From: Herbidospora daliensis
GTDB taxonomy: Bacteria; Actinomycetota; Actinomycetes; Streptosporangiales; Streptosporangiaceae
Direction: 5' to 3'
Assembly: GCF_001570585.1 (NCBI RefSeq)
Contig: NZ_BBXF01000003.1
Span: 531,353 to 595,352, forward strand
DNA: 64,000 nucleotides
The notes beneath the pieces are model-generated. The model worked only from the letters and a program-made list of their open reading frames with translations, was not told where the DNA came from and made no database searches. Position 1 is the stretch's first letter; each line of letters begins with the position of its first letter. Shown one piece after another: positions 19,043 through 26,919 of this stretch. Both the position numbers and the translations under genes were made by a program.

Positions 19043-19366
19043 GTGAACCCCGACGCGCTCCGTGGGCATATGGACGCCCTCCTGCTGTCCGTGGTGGAGC
19101 ACGAGCCCCTCCACGGCTACGCGATCATCGAAGCCCTGCGGGATCGGTCGGGCGGCGCCCTTGACGTACCGACAGGTACTGTTTACCCAGCGTTGCGGCG
19201 GTTGGAGCGGGCCGGCTTCCTGGCGAGCGAATGGGCGACCGTGGGCGGCCGCAAACGCCGCACCTACCGGCTGACCGACTCGGGGCGCGCCGAACTCGCG
19301 GGCGAACGCACCGCCTGGACCAGCTTCACCAGCGTCATCGGGCGGGTGCTGAACCCGCAGACGTGA
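19043..19366 (+). CDS. PadR family transcriptional regulator
   Basis: A 107-residue winged-helix protein starting at GTG with AAGG upstream. The PadR core is complete: MDALLLSVVEHEPLHGYAIIEALRD, then the wing TGTVYPALRRLERAGFLASEW and KRRTYRLTDSGR. It lacks the long C-terminal helical domain, so it is the short subfamily. It is divergent from cydA with shared palindromic sites, and its 3' end overlaps the convergent HAAS-type gene by 32 bases. PadR genes are often next to HAAS-domain membrane proteins, as here. The effector is unknown. Confidence 0.93.
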   Translation: MNPDALRGHMDALLLSVVEHEPLHGYAIIEALRDRSGGALDVPTGTVYPALRRLERAGFLASEWATVGGRKRRTYRLTDSGRAELAGERTAWTSFTSVIGRVLNPQT

Positions 19367-20009
19367 GACAACGCGCCGCGCTCCAGAGTTGCCACGCCCA
19401 GAAGGCGACGCTGACATACGTGGCCACCTGGCCGGGGAGATAGCCGGGGAACGCCGACAGCGCCGTGCCGGCCGTGAACATCAGGGCGCCGCACAGCGCC
19501 GCCATCAGCGGCGCCTGGATCCAGACCAGCAGGCCCAGCAGCCGGGCCGCCCCGCGCGAGCGGCGGGTGCGGCGCAGGCGCAGCAGCACCGCCGCGCCCG
19601 TCAGGCCCGTGGCCACCTGGATGAGGTCGACCGACCGGGCCACCACCTCGAACCAGACGGGCTTCACCACGTCGAAGTCGGCCGGGAAGATCTGCCACAA
19701 CACGCCCCACATCAGCGCCACCGCCGGGGTGCTGAGGAACAGCAGCGTCGCGGTCCGGCGGCTCTGCGCCGCGGTCAGCTCCTCCTGGAACCCCGGCGCC
19801 ACCTCGGCGACCGGGCCGAAGTCGGCCACCGCGCGGGCCTGCGCCTCGTCGGGCGGCAGGCCCTCCTCCGCGTAGGCTTCGGCGGCGTCGCGCAGGCCGT
19901 CGCGGGCCTCGGCCACGAGGTCGTTCCTGGCCCGGCGCGGCCCCCGGAGCGTCTTGGCCAGCCGGTCGGCGTAGTCGTCGACGGCAGCCGTCTGGAATGC
20001 GGTGTCCAT
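19335..20009 (-). CDS. HAAS-domain (permease-prefix-like) four-helix membrane protein
   Basis: A 224-residue protein. The N-terminal 75 residues form a helical HAAS-like signalling domain (YADRLAKTLRGPRRARNDLV, PPDEAQARAVADFGP). Four hydrophobic segments follow at about 85-215. Such proteins commonly pair with PadR regulators and may tune their activity from the membrane. I chose ATG 20009 at the usual family start; a longer frame begins at 20048. It overlaps the 3' end of padR by 32 bases on the other strand. The biochemical function is unknown. Confidence 0.82.
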   Translation of the reverse strand: MDTAFQTAAVDDYADRLAKTLRGPRRARNDLVAEARDGLRDAAEAYAEEGLPPDEAQARAVADFGPVAEVAPGFQEELTAAQSRRTATLLFLSTPAVALMWGVLWQIFPADFDVVKPVWFEVVARSVDLIQVATGLTGAAVLLRLRRTRRSRGAARLLGLLVWIQAPLMAALCGALMFTAGTALSAFPGYLPGQVATYVSVAFWAWQLWSAARCLTSAGSAPAR

Positions 20010-20049
20010 AGTCGTTCGCCAGGTTATGAGGGAGCTCGCGGGTCTCACA

Positions 20050-21258
20050 TCAGGGCGAACCCTGATCCGTCCCCGACGAGTGGGCCCAGGTGCCGCCCTG
20101 CGTCACCGCCGGGCGGGGATGCCGGTTCTGCTGCTGCGGAGTGGACGACCAGAGCGCCGCCGCCACCGCCACCAGGGCCAGCAGCGCCACCCACGACAGG
20201 CGGCTGAAGAAGGTGCGGCGGAAGGGCGGCCAGCTGAACCGCAGCTGCCGCCGCCCGCCGGGGCTGGTCGCGAACACGCAGTCGCGCAACCGCAGCCGGT
20301 CGGCGTCGACCGCGCCCGGCAGGTGGCAGCGGGTCAGGTCGGCGCCCTCGATCGTCAGGTCGTCGGCGTCGAGGCCGGTGATCGACAGCACCCGGATCGG
20401 GCCGCCCCTGCGCCCGACCTTCGAGCGGCCCCGGCTGGTCAGGCCGGTCAGGTCGAGGTCGGCGTCGCCCGCCCGCACGGTCAGCCGGCCGAGCACCCGC
20501 GCCTCCGACAGGTCGACCGGGCACCCCGTGACGTGGAGTTCCACCGGGCCGGTGGCCCTGGCCTGGGTGAGCGCCAGGTGGCGGCCCACCACGGCGGGGG
20601 CCAGGAACGCCTTCGCCCCGAACCTGACCGACTGGAACCCGGCCGCGCCCTCGAACGCGGTCTTCAGGAACGACACCGGACGCGAGAACCGGGCGCCGCG
20701 AAAGGTCGCGTCGCCGTGGAACCTGGCCTGGTCGAAGGAGCTGAACCCGTGGAACTCGGCCCCCCGGAAGGACGCCGAGCCGAAGCACGCCTCGCCGAAG
20801 AGGGCGTCGCTGGCCACGGTGGAGTCGTCCATCGAGAGGTGGCCGCGCACGCGGGAGCCGTACAGGGAGAATTCACGGCCGAAACGCACGCCCTGAAATG
20901 AGACATTTCCTCTGAAATGGGTGTTGAAGAACGACGCGAGCGCGTCGAAACGCGCTTCGTCGAACGACGCGTCGCCGGTGAACGTGACGTCGCCGAACCG
21001 GGCGGGGGAGCTGAACACGGCCTGGTCGAAACGGGCCCGGCCGACGACGTTCTCCATCGCGGCGAGAATCCGGTCGAGCAGCCCGGCGGGGACGGTCGTG
21101 CCGCGCAGGTCGAGGGCCTGCCCCGGCGTCAGCGTGGCGAGGTGGGATTCCAGTTCTTCGGCTTCCAGGTGGGTCAGGCAGCGGTTGTACGGCTGCCGCG
21201 ACACCCCTACGCAATCGGCGCTCGTGGCGCAGGTGCTCCAGGAAAGGAGTTGCCTCAT
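20050..21258 (-). CDS. Pentapeptide-repeat protein with C-terminal membrane anchor
   Basis: A 402-residue protein. An N-terminal Cys-containing segment (CVGVSRQPYNRCLTHL) is followed from about residue 70 by tandem pentapeptide-type repeats with central Phe (ARFDQAVF, ASFDEARF, ATFRGARF), predicting a right-handed quadrilateral beta-helix to about 300. A single hydrophobic helix (WVALLALVAVAAALW) near 355-372 precedes a polar tail. The order suggests a cytoplasmic or surface beta-helix tethered to the membrane. No enzymatic motif is seen. Many actinomycete genomes carry such proteins without known function. The start is uncertain because no good ribosome-binding site is visible. Confidence 0.8.
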   Translation of the reverse strand: MRQLLSWSTCATSADCVGVSRQPYNRCLTHLEAEELESHLATLTPGQALDLRGTTVPAGLLDRILAAMENVVGRARFDQAVFSSPARFGDVTFTGDASFDEARFDALASFFNTHFRGNVSFQGVRFGREFSLYGSRVRGHLSMDDSTVASDALFGEACFGSASFRGAEFHGFSSFDQARFHGDATFRGARFSRPVSFLKTAFEGAAGFQSVRFGAKAFLAPAVVGRHLALTQARATGPVELHVTGCPVDLSEARVLGRLTVRAGDADLDLTGLTSRGRSKVGRRGGPIRVLSITGLDADDLTIEGADLTRCHLPGAVDADRLRLRDCVFATSPGGRRQLRFSWPPFRRTFFSRLSWVALLALVAVAAALWSSTPQQQNRHPRPAVTQGGTWAHSSGTDQGSP

Positions 21259-21344
21259 GTCAAAGGCTTACCCACGATCGGCAATTCTTCCGGCCGTTTT
21301 CCGCCGACCTGTCAAATGTGTCGCCGATGCCACCCCCGGAACGG

Positions 21345-21380
21345 AAAACGGCCCCGGAAGTGTTCTTCCGGGGCCGTTTC
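21345..21380 (-). terminator. Hairpin downstream of the 29-residue small ORF
   Basis: AACGGCCCCGGAAG pairs with CTTCCGGGGCCGTT around a TGTT loop. On the minus strand it begins 3 bases after the small ORF stop and runs into TTTTCC. No plus-strand gene upstream needs it, which supports transcription of the small ORF. Confidence 0.8.
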
Positions 21381-21382
21381 GC

Positions 21383-21472
21383 TCATTCGGTGCTCAACTG
21401 GGTGATACGCGGGGGCCGGAGGGTGCTGAGGATCTCGTCCATGCAGTTACACGAGCCACAACCGGGGATCAT
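21383..21472 (-). CDS. Probable 29-residue Cys-rich small protein
   Basis: Translation begins MIPGCGSCNCMDEILSTL and ends with RITQLSTE, 29 residues in all. Three Cys lie in C-x2-C-x-C at positions 5, 8 and 10, a pattern compatible with metal binding. AGGAG lies 6 bases before the ATG, and a strong hairpin follows the stop directly, so this looks like a complete small transcription unit. It sits between the pentapeptide-repeat gene (same strand, downstream) and thioredoxin (divergent). I do not recognise the family. Too short for certainty from sequence alone. Confidence 0.55.
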   Translation of the reverse strand: MIPGCGSCNCMDEILSTLRPPRITQLSTE

Positions 21473-21603
21473 GGAAGTCTCCTGCCGTCGTCGGGGACGC
21501 GGGACGTACCCACGGGTGCGACCGGGCAACCTGACCGGCGTGATAGGGCTTGGAATGCGGTGGGACCGGATCGGGTTGCACCCCGTGAGGAAAGGAGTCG
21601 CGA

Positions 21604-21969
21604 GTGGCGACCATCGAGGTAACCGAGAGCAACTTCAACGAGATCGCCGACGACGGGATCGTGCTGCTCGACTTCTGGGCGGAGTGGTGCGGGCCGTGCA
21701 AGTCGTTCGGTCCGATCTTCGAGAAGGCGTCGGCCAAGCACGACGACATCAAGTTCGGCAAGATCGACACCGAGGCCCAGCCCGCCCTGGCCCAGGGGTT
21801 CGACATCACGGCGATCCCCACCATCATGGCCATCCGTGACGGCATCGTCGTCTTCGCCCAGCCCGGCGCCCTCCCCGCCCCCGCGCTCGACGACCTGATC
21901 ACCCAGGTCCGCGCCCTCGACATGGACGCGATTCGGGCCGAGATCAGCTCGGAGATCAACAAGAACTAG
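21604..21969 (+). CDS. trxA: Thioredoxin
   Basis: A 121-residue thioredoxin with active site WCGPC at 28-32 and the cis-Pro in AIPTIM. It reduces cytosolic disulfides using thioredoxin reductase. The C-terminus extends about 12 residues beyond classic thioredoxin, ending in a helix. It starts at GTG with AAAGGAG upstream and is closed by a terminator. No reductase gene is adjacent. Confidence 0.95.
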   Translation: MATIEVTESNFNEIADDGIVLLDFWAEWCGPCKSFGPIFEKASAKHDDIKFGKIDTEAQPALAQGFDITAIPTIMAIRDGIVVFAQPGALPAPALDDLITQVRALDMDAIRAEISSEINKN

Positions 21970-21983
21970 CCCGGCCAGACGAA

Positions 21984-22010
21984 AAAGGCCCCCGAGCCGG
22001 GGGCCTTTCG
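21984..22010. terminator. Bidirectional terminator between trxA and DAHP synthase
   Basis: An 11-bp stem, AAAGGCCCCCG paired with CGGGGGCCTTT, with a 3-base loop. A-rich and T-rich flanks on the two sides let it serve both convergent genes. Confidence 0.88.
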
Positions 22011-22022
22011 CGTTTCCGCGGG

Positions 22023-23357
22023 TCAGTCGCCCCGGTAGAGCTCCGCGACCCGGAACGCCAGGTCGAGCGACTGCGACCGGTTCAGCCGAGGGTCGCAGGC
22101 GGTCTCGTAGCGCAGCGCCAGGTCTTCTTCGAGGATCTGGTGGCCGCCGCCGACGCACTCGGTCACGTCGTCGCCGGTGAACTCGATGTGGATGCCGCCC
22201 GGGTGGGTGCCCAGCGCGCGGTGGACCTCGAAGAAGCCGGTCACCTCGTCGATGACGTCTTCGAGCCGGCGGGTCTTGTAGCCGCCCGCGGCCTCGAAGG
22301 TGTTGCCGTGCATCGGGTCGCAGATCCATGTCACCACCGCGCCGCTCGCGGTCACCTTCTCGACCAGCGGCGGCAGGGCGTCGCGGACCTTGCCCGCGCC
22401 CATGCGGCTGATGAAGGTCAGCCGGCCCGGCTCGTTGGCCGGGTTGAGCTTCTCGACCAGCGTCAGCGCCTCGTCGGCCGTCGTGGTCGGGCCCAGCTTG
22501 ACCCCGATCGGGTTGCGGATCTTGCTGAAGAACTCGACGTGGGCGTGGTCGAGCTGGCGGGTGCGCTCGCCGATCCAGACCATGTGGGCCGACACGTCGT
22601 AAGGAAGACCCGTGCGGCTGTCGATGCGGGTCATCGCGTGGTCGTAGTCGAGGATCAGGGCCTCGTGGGAGGAGTAGAACTCGACCGTGTGGAACTCCGC
22701 GGGCTCGGCGCCGCAGGCGCTCATGAACGCCAGCGCCTGGTCGATCTCCCGCGCCAGCCGCTCGTAGCGCTGACCGGCCGGGGATCCGGCCACGAAGTCC
22801 TGGTTCCAGGCGTGGACCTGCCGCAGGTCGGCGTAGCCGCCCTTGGTGAAGGCCCGCGCCAGGTTCAGCGTGACGGCCGAGGAGTGGTAGGCCCGCAGGA
22901 GGCGGCCCGGGTCGGGCACCCGCGAGGCCTCGGTGAACTCGAAGCCGTTGACCATGTCGCCCCGGTAGGCGGGCAGCTCGACGCCGTCGCGGGTTTCGGT
23001 GTTCTTCGACCGCGGCTTGGCGAACTGCCCGGCGAGCCGGCCGATCTTGACGACGGGCACCCGCCCGGCGTAGGTCAGCACGATCGCCATCTGGAGCAGC
23101 GTCTTGATCTTGTTGCGGACGTTATCGGCGGTGGCGCCGGCGAAGGTCTCGGCGCAGTCACCACCCTGCAGGACGAACGCCTCGCCGCGCGCGACCGCCG
23201 CCAGCTCGTCTTTCAGCCGGTCGCACTCCCCGGCGAAGACCAGCGGGGGCAACCCGCGCAACTCGGTGACCACATCGTCGAGCGCGCCGCGGTCGGGCCA
23301 CTCGGGCTGCTGGGCGGCGGGCAGGTCACGCCAGGTGTCGAGGTTGAGTGCGCTCAC
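22023..23357 (-). CDS. aroG: Class II 3-deoxy-7-phosphoheptulonate (DAHP) synthase
   Basis: A 444-residue type II DAHP synthase, the entry enzyme of the shikimate pathway (phosphoenolpyruvate plus erythrose 4-phosphate). Family blocks are strong: TWRDLPAAQQPEWPD at the start, FVLQGGDCAETF with a metal-ligand Cys, KIGRLAGQFAKPRS, and GGIHIEFTGDDVTEC near the end. GTG 23357 was chosen because family members start just before TWRDLPA; upstream in-frame codons are not conserved in character. A short inverted repeat (CGAGG/CCTCG) lies just upstream of that start. The gene stands alone, convergent with trxA. Confidence 0.95.
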   Translation of the reverse strand: MSALNLDTWRDLPAAQQPEWPDRGALDDVVTELRGLPPLVFAGECDRLKDELAAVARGEAFVLQGGDCAETFAGATADNVRNKIKTLLQMAIVLTYAGRVPVVKIGRLAGQFAKPRSKNTETRDGVELPAYRGDMVNGFEFTEASRVPDPGRLLRAYHSSAVTLNLARAFTKGGYADLRQVHAWNQDFVAGSPAGQRYERLAREIDQALAFMSACGAEPAEFHTVEFYSSHEALILDYDHAMTRIDSRTGLPYDVSAHMVWIGERTRQLDHAHVEFFSKIRNPIGVKLGPTTTADEALTLVEKLNPANEPGRLTFISRMGAGKVRDALPPLVEKVTASGAVVTWICDPMHGNTFEAAGGYKTRRLEDVIDEVTGFFEVHRALGTHPGGIHIEFTGDDVTECVGGGHQILEEDLALRYETACDPRLNRSQSLDLAFRVAELYRGD

Positions 23358-23408
23358 GACATACGAGGTTATCGTTCCTCGTCCCGAGGACCGGCCTGCC
23401 ATGTCCAT

Positions 23409-24626
23409 TCAGTGAGATGAACGTACGTGCTCGGGAAGGAAACCCAGCCCGATGACGCGGCCGAGGAGGCGGCGTACCGGCAATGGGATCTTGCGCACGG
23501 CGGCGGCGATGGAGCCCGCATCGGCGTCGCCCGCGAGGACGCGGGCGATGATCCGGTTCTGGATCTGCACCTGGAGGGCCTGCGTCGCGGCCGTCGGATA
23601 CCACCGGCGGCGCCGCAGTTTCGCCAGGAGAGAAGCCGGCACCGGGTCGAGCACCGGCCGCCGCTTCTCCTGCGCCCTGGCGAGCGGCCCGGCGAGCAGG
23701 TTCCCGGCCGCGATGGCGTCCTGGATGGCCAGGTTGATGCCGACCCCGCCGACCGGCGACATGGCGTGGGCGGCGTCGCCGACGACCAGCAGGCCCGGCA
23801 GGTGCCACTGCGGCAGCCGGTCGACCACCACGGTCAGCAGCTGGACGTCGCCGAAGGCGAGCTCGCTCGTGTCGAGATAGGGGAGCAGGCCCGTGATCGT
23901 CGCCCGGAAGTCCTCCAGGCCGGCCGCCTTGAGGCCGTCGAAGCCGCCCTTGGGGATCAGGTAGGCCAGCTGCCAGTAGTCGCCCCGGTTGAGCGACACC
24001 AGCGCGGTGCCCTTCCCCGGACGCAGGAACACGTCGTCGGGGTGCCCGTCGTGGCGCGGCAGCCGGAACCACAACACGTCCATCGGCGCGCCGATGTCGA
24101 CCGGCGCGAACCCGACCGCCCGGCGCAGGTCGCTGTGCCGCCCGTCGGCCGCCACGGTCAGCGCGGCCCTGATCTCCGACCGGACCCCGCCCGCCTCGAC
24201 CCGCAGGCCGCGCACCGCGCCGCCCTCGCGGATCACCCCGACCGCCTTGTGCTCCATGAGCAGCCGGAAGTTCGGATAACGCGCGGCCGCCTCGGTGATC
24301 AGTGTGAGGAAGTCCCACTGCGGCACCATCGCCAGCCGCTTGTGCCGGCCGGGCAGCCCCCGGAAGTCGGCCACGGGCAGGAACTCCTCGCCCGTGTAGA
24401 GGGCGAAGTAGTCGAACGAGCGGTGCGGGATGGCCTCGAACTCGGCCAGCAGCCCCAGTTCGTCGAGGACCTGGATCGTCGACGGGTGGATCGTGTCGCC
24501 CCGGAAGTCACGGAAGAAGTCGGCGTGCTTCTCCAGCAGGACGATCTCGACGCCCGCCCGCGCCAGCAGCAGCCCCAGCATCGCCCCGGCGGGCCCGCCG
24601 CCGGCGATCACCACGGTGGTTTCCAT
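23409..24626 (-). CDS. FAD-dependent monooxygenase (PHBH-like)
   Basis: A 405-residue class A flavoprotein monooxygenase. The N-terminal Rossmann motif is VVIAGGGPAGAMLGLLLARAG. The middle region has AADGRHSDLRRAVG (DG motif), and the GD motif is in LLVVGDAAHAMSPVGGVGIN. A C-terminal Arg-rich helical tail follows. It would hydroxylate an aromatic or polyketide-like substrate with NAD(P)H and O2; the substrate is unknown. ATG 24626 has AGGGAAAT upstream. It is divergent from the ECF sigma factor gene with only 44 bp between starts. Confidence 0.9.
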   Translation of the reverse strand: METTVVIAGGGPAGAMLGLLLARAGVEIVLLEKHADFFRDFRGDTIHPSTIQVLDELGLLAEFEAIPHRSFDYFALYTGEEFLPVADFRGLPGRHKRLAMVPQWDFLTLITEAAARYPNFRLLMEHKAVGVIREGGAVRGLRVEAGGVRSEIRAALTVAADGRHSDLRRAVGFAPVDIGAPMDVLWFRLPRHDGHPDDVFLRPGKGTALVSLNRGDYWQLAYLIPKGGFDGLKAAGLEDFRATITGLLPYLDTSELAFGDVQLLTVVVDRLPQWHLPGLLVVGDAAHAMSPVGGVGINLAIQDAIAAGNLLAGPLARAQEKRRPVLDPVPASLLAKLRRRRWYPTAATQALQVQIQNRIIARVLAGDADAGSIAAAVRKIPLPVRRLLGRVIGLGFLPEHVRSSH

Positions 24627-24670
24627 ATTTCCCTGTCTACCCGGGCAATCCACGGGGCGGACAGCGGCGA

Positions 24671-25261
24671 ATGGGGTTCGTGAACGATGTCGTGCCCATC
24701 TCCGTCACGGGCCGCAGTCCCGAACTCGACGAGCTGCTGGTCCTGGTCGCCCGCGGCGACGAGACGGCTTTCGAGCGTCTGTACGACAGATTGATCGCCT
24801 CGGTGTTCGGACTGATCCGGCGCGTCGTCCGCGACCGGGCCCAGGCCGAGGAGGTCGCCCAGGAGGTCATGGTCGAGGTGTGGCGCACCGCCGCCCGCTT
24901 CGACCCCGCCCGGGGCGGCGCCATGTCCTGGGTGATGACCGTGGCCCACCGGCGCGCCGTCGACCGGGTACGGTCGGCGCAGGCGTCCTCCGACCGGGAG
25001 AACCGGGTCGCCCAGATGGGCGGCGAGGTGGCGTACGACCACGTGGCCGAGACCGTGACCACCCGCCTCGAAGGCGAACGCGTCCGGCGCTGCCTCGACG
25101 GCCTGACCGAACTGCAACGCCAGGCCGTCACGATGGCCTATTACGGGGGCTACAGCTATCCGGAGGTGGCCGGCCTCCTGAAGGTCCCCTTGGGAACGGT
25201 GAAGACGCGCATGCGCGACGGCCTGGTACGACTGCGAGACTGCATGGGGGTGGAACGGTGA
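24671..25261 (+). CDS. sigK: ECF sigma factor, SigK-like
   Basis: A 196-residue sigma-70 family factor. Region 2 (about 25-95) has AQAEEVAQEVMVEVWRTAAR, and region 4 (about 135-190) has the helix-turn-helix YSYPEVAGLLKVPLGTVKTR. It resembles mycobacterial SigK. Its stop overlaps the start of the anti-sigma gene (GTGA), the standard arrangement for coupled synthesis. The start is not firm: ATG 24671 has little ribosome-binding site, and GTG 24680 is possible. It is probably autoregulated and released by proteolysis of its anti-sigma factor. Confidence 0.92.
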   Translation: MGFVNDVVPISVTGRSPELDELLVLVARGDETAFERLYDRLIASVFGLIRRVVRDRAQAEEVAQEVMVEVWRTAARFDPARGGAMSWVMTVAHRRAVDRVRSAQASSDRENRVAQMGGEVAYDHVAETVTTRLEGERVRRCLDGLTELQRQAVTMAYYGGYSYPEVAGLLKVPLGTVKTRMRDGLVRLRDCMGVER

Positions 25262-25980
25262 ACGACGAGATCCACACCCTGTCCGGGGCCTACGCCCTGA
25301 ACGCCCTCCCGTTCCGGGAACTGGGCGAGTTCGAGGGCCACCTGTCGAGGTGCGAGACCTGCTCGATCGAGGTCCGCGGCCTGCGCGAGACCGCCGCCCG
25401 CCTGGGCGCCGCCGTGGCCGAGGCCCCGCCCCGCGCCCTGAAGTCCCGGGTCATGGCCCAGATCGCCGAGGTCCGCCAGGAACCGCCCCAGATCGAGGAG
25501 GAAGAGCCGCCTCCTGCCGAGGTCGTCGTCCCGCTGCGGCGTGGAAAGGGCCGGTGGGCGCTGGCCCTGGCGGCGGTCTCGGCCGCCGCGGCGGTGTCGA
25601 TCGGCGTGATCGCCGTCAACGAGATCCGGTCGCGCGACGCGTCGATCGAGGAGACCCAGAGCCTGCTCGCGGCCCCCGACGCGGTGGTGCGGAAGGTCGA
25701 GATGGTCGGCGGCGGCTCGGCGACGGTGGTGGCCTCGGAGAGCCACGGGAAGGTCATGTTCACCTCGGAACTCCCCGCGCTCGACCCTTCGAAGACGTAC
25801 CAGCTGTGGACGATCGGCGGCGAACGCATCCGCCCGGCGGGACTGGTCGACGGCGGCGGGATCCGGACGGCGACGGTCGAACTGCCGGCGGGGACGGACC
25901 ACTTCGGGGTGACGGTGGAACCGGCGGGGGGTTCAGAGCAGCCGACGACGGAACCGGTGATGCTCGCCAAGGTGACCTGA
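25258..25980 (+). CDS. rskA: Anti-sigma-K factor, RskA-like, single-pass membrane protein
   Basis: A 240-residue protein. The N-terminal cytoplasmic anti-sigma domain has IHTLSGAYALNAL and the zinc-type motif H28-x3-C32-x2-C35. One transmembrane helix lies at about 100-120, after KGKGR-like basic residues. The extracytoplasmic RskA C-terminal domain contains SKTYQLWTIGGERIRPAGL. It sequesters the sigma factor encoded immediately upstream until regulated intramembrane proteolysis. It starts at GTG, overlapping the sigma stop by four bases. A Glu/Pro-rich linker (EEEEPPP region) precedes the helix. Confidence 0.93.
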   Translation: MNDEIHTLSGAYALNALPFRELGEFEGHLSRCETCSIEVRGLRETAARLGAAVAEAPPRALKSRVMAQIAEVRQEPPQIEEEEPPPAEVVVPLRRGKGRWALALAAVSAAAAVSIGVIAVNEIRSRDASIEETQSLLAAPDAVVRKVEMVGGGSATVVASESHGKVMFTSELPALDPSKTYQLWTIGGERIRPAGLVDGGGIRTATVELPAGTDHFGVTVEPAGGSEQPTTEPVMLAKVT

Positions 25981-25990
25981 GCGCCCGGGG

Positions 25991-26430
25991 TCAGCCGATG
26001 TCGGCGAGGGTCTCGCGGAGGCCGTTCAGCAGGTCGGCGTTGCCGATCCCCTGGGCGAGCGTGAAGCCCTCGCCGGCCGACAGGTGAGACGGGCGAGGTA
26101 GTGGGTCACCTGGCCCGCGGTGTTGCCGATCAGGCGGTGATAGTCGAGCGCCTGGGTGAGCGCCGAGGTGCCCTGCGCGAACCGACCGGCCCCGCCGTAG
26201 GCCCAGGTGCAGCAGGGTCCAAGCGACCTGGTCGAGGGCGACGCAGAGCTCCAGGCCCGCGACCGAGACCTCAATGGCCTCGGTGTAGCGGCCCATTCCG
26301 CGGTAGGCGTCGGCGATGTGGGCGATCACCCAGATCTCGGCGGGCGCCTCGCCGGTGGCCTGGTGGATGGCGCGGGATACGTTGTGCGCGGCGGTCAGGA
26401 CCAGGCCGGGGCGAGCAGGAAACCCGGCCC
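25991..26430 (-). pseudogene. Frameshifted remnant of a TPR regulatory protein
   Basis: Three segments in two minus frames read as one tetratricopeptide-repeat region. First comes an N-side piece ending DQVAWTLLHLGL (with AHIADAYRGMGRYTEAIEVS). A second-frame piece follows (GTSALTQALDYHRLIGNTAG). The first frame resumes with FTLAQGIGNADLLNGL and ends at LADIG. This pattern is typical of the C-terminal TPRs of AfsR/SARP or NB-ARC-type regulators. At least two frameshifts are needed, and no upstream DNA-binding or ATPase part remains. A decayed gene is the best reading; its left boundary with older sequence is unclear. Confidence 0.6.
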
Positions 26431-26517
26431 GACCTGCCAGCGCGGCCTCACTTGCGGGCCGCGGTCGTGGAGCACCTCCACCGCGCGGTCGACCGTCACC
26501 CGGTTCATCGGGCCGTC

Positions 26518-26811
26518 AAGGCTTGTCGTCGGAGCCCTGGGTCACCTTCACCGGAGCGCCGTTCACGTCGACCGGCGCTTCGAGGGTGACGGTGATGGAT
26601 CTCCTCGGCGGCGTAGGACCCCTTGCCGTCGAGTTCGACGGCCCGGAATTTCACCTTTCCCCGGTTTTCGCGGATTTGGTGACGCCGACGTGCAATTCGA
26701 TCTGGGTCTGGTCCTATCGGGAAACTGATCGGCGAATCGTCGCCTTCGGCCATCGCGGCCATCGCGGCCAGCAACTCCGCACGTAGCCGCCGCAAGAGCG
26801 ATCTGTCCCAT
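26518..26811 (-). pseudogene. Frameshifted small gene, family not recognised
   Basis: A minus-strand frame reads AELLAAMAAMAEGDDSPISF, then RARRR-like basic residues, then KVKFRAVELDGKGSYAAEEI. It loses sense exactly where another frame begins ITVTLEAPVDVNGAPVKV and ends QGSDDKP-stop at 26518. Joining the two with one frameshift near 26592-26600 gives a coherent protein of about 95 residues. I do not recognise the family. It adjoins the TPR remnant, so the whole interval 25981-26919 looks like decaying DNA with no intact gene. A sequencing indel is an alternative. Confidence 0.5.
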
Positions 26812-26919
26812 CCGCCGCTCCAGAAAGGCGTTGGACGTCGATTCTCCCGATCGCGATTCATTCGGCGATGAGATCTCCGGGTGGGCGGCGGCACGTCCCG
26901 CCGCCCACCCGGATGAGCA

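Noticed and set aside
23365-23382. CGAGG/CCTCG inverted repeat before the DAHP synthase start as an attenuator
   Set aside because: The 5-bp stem is too short and there is no leader peptide with aromatic codons or a terminator.
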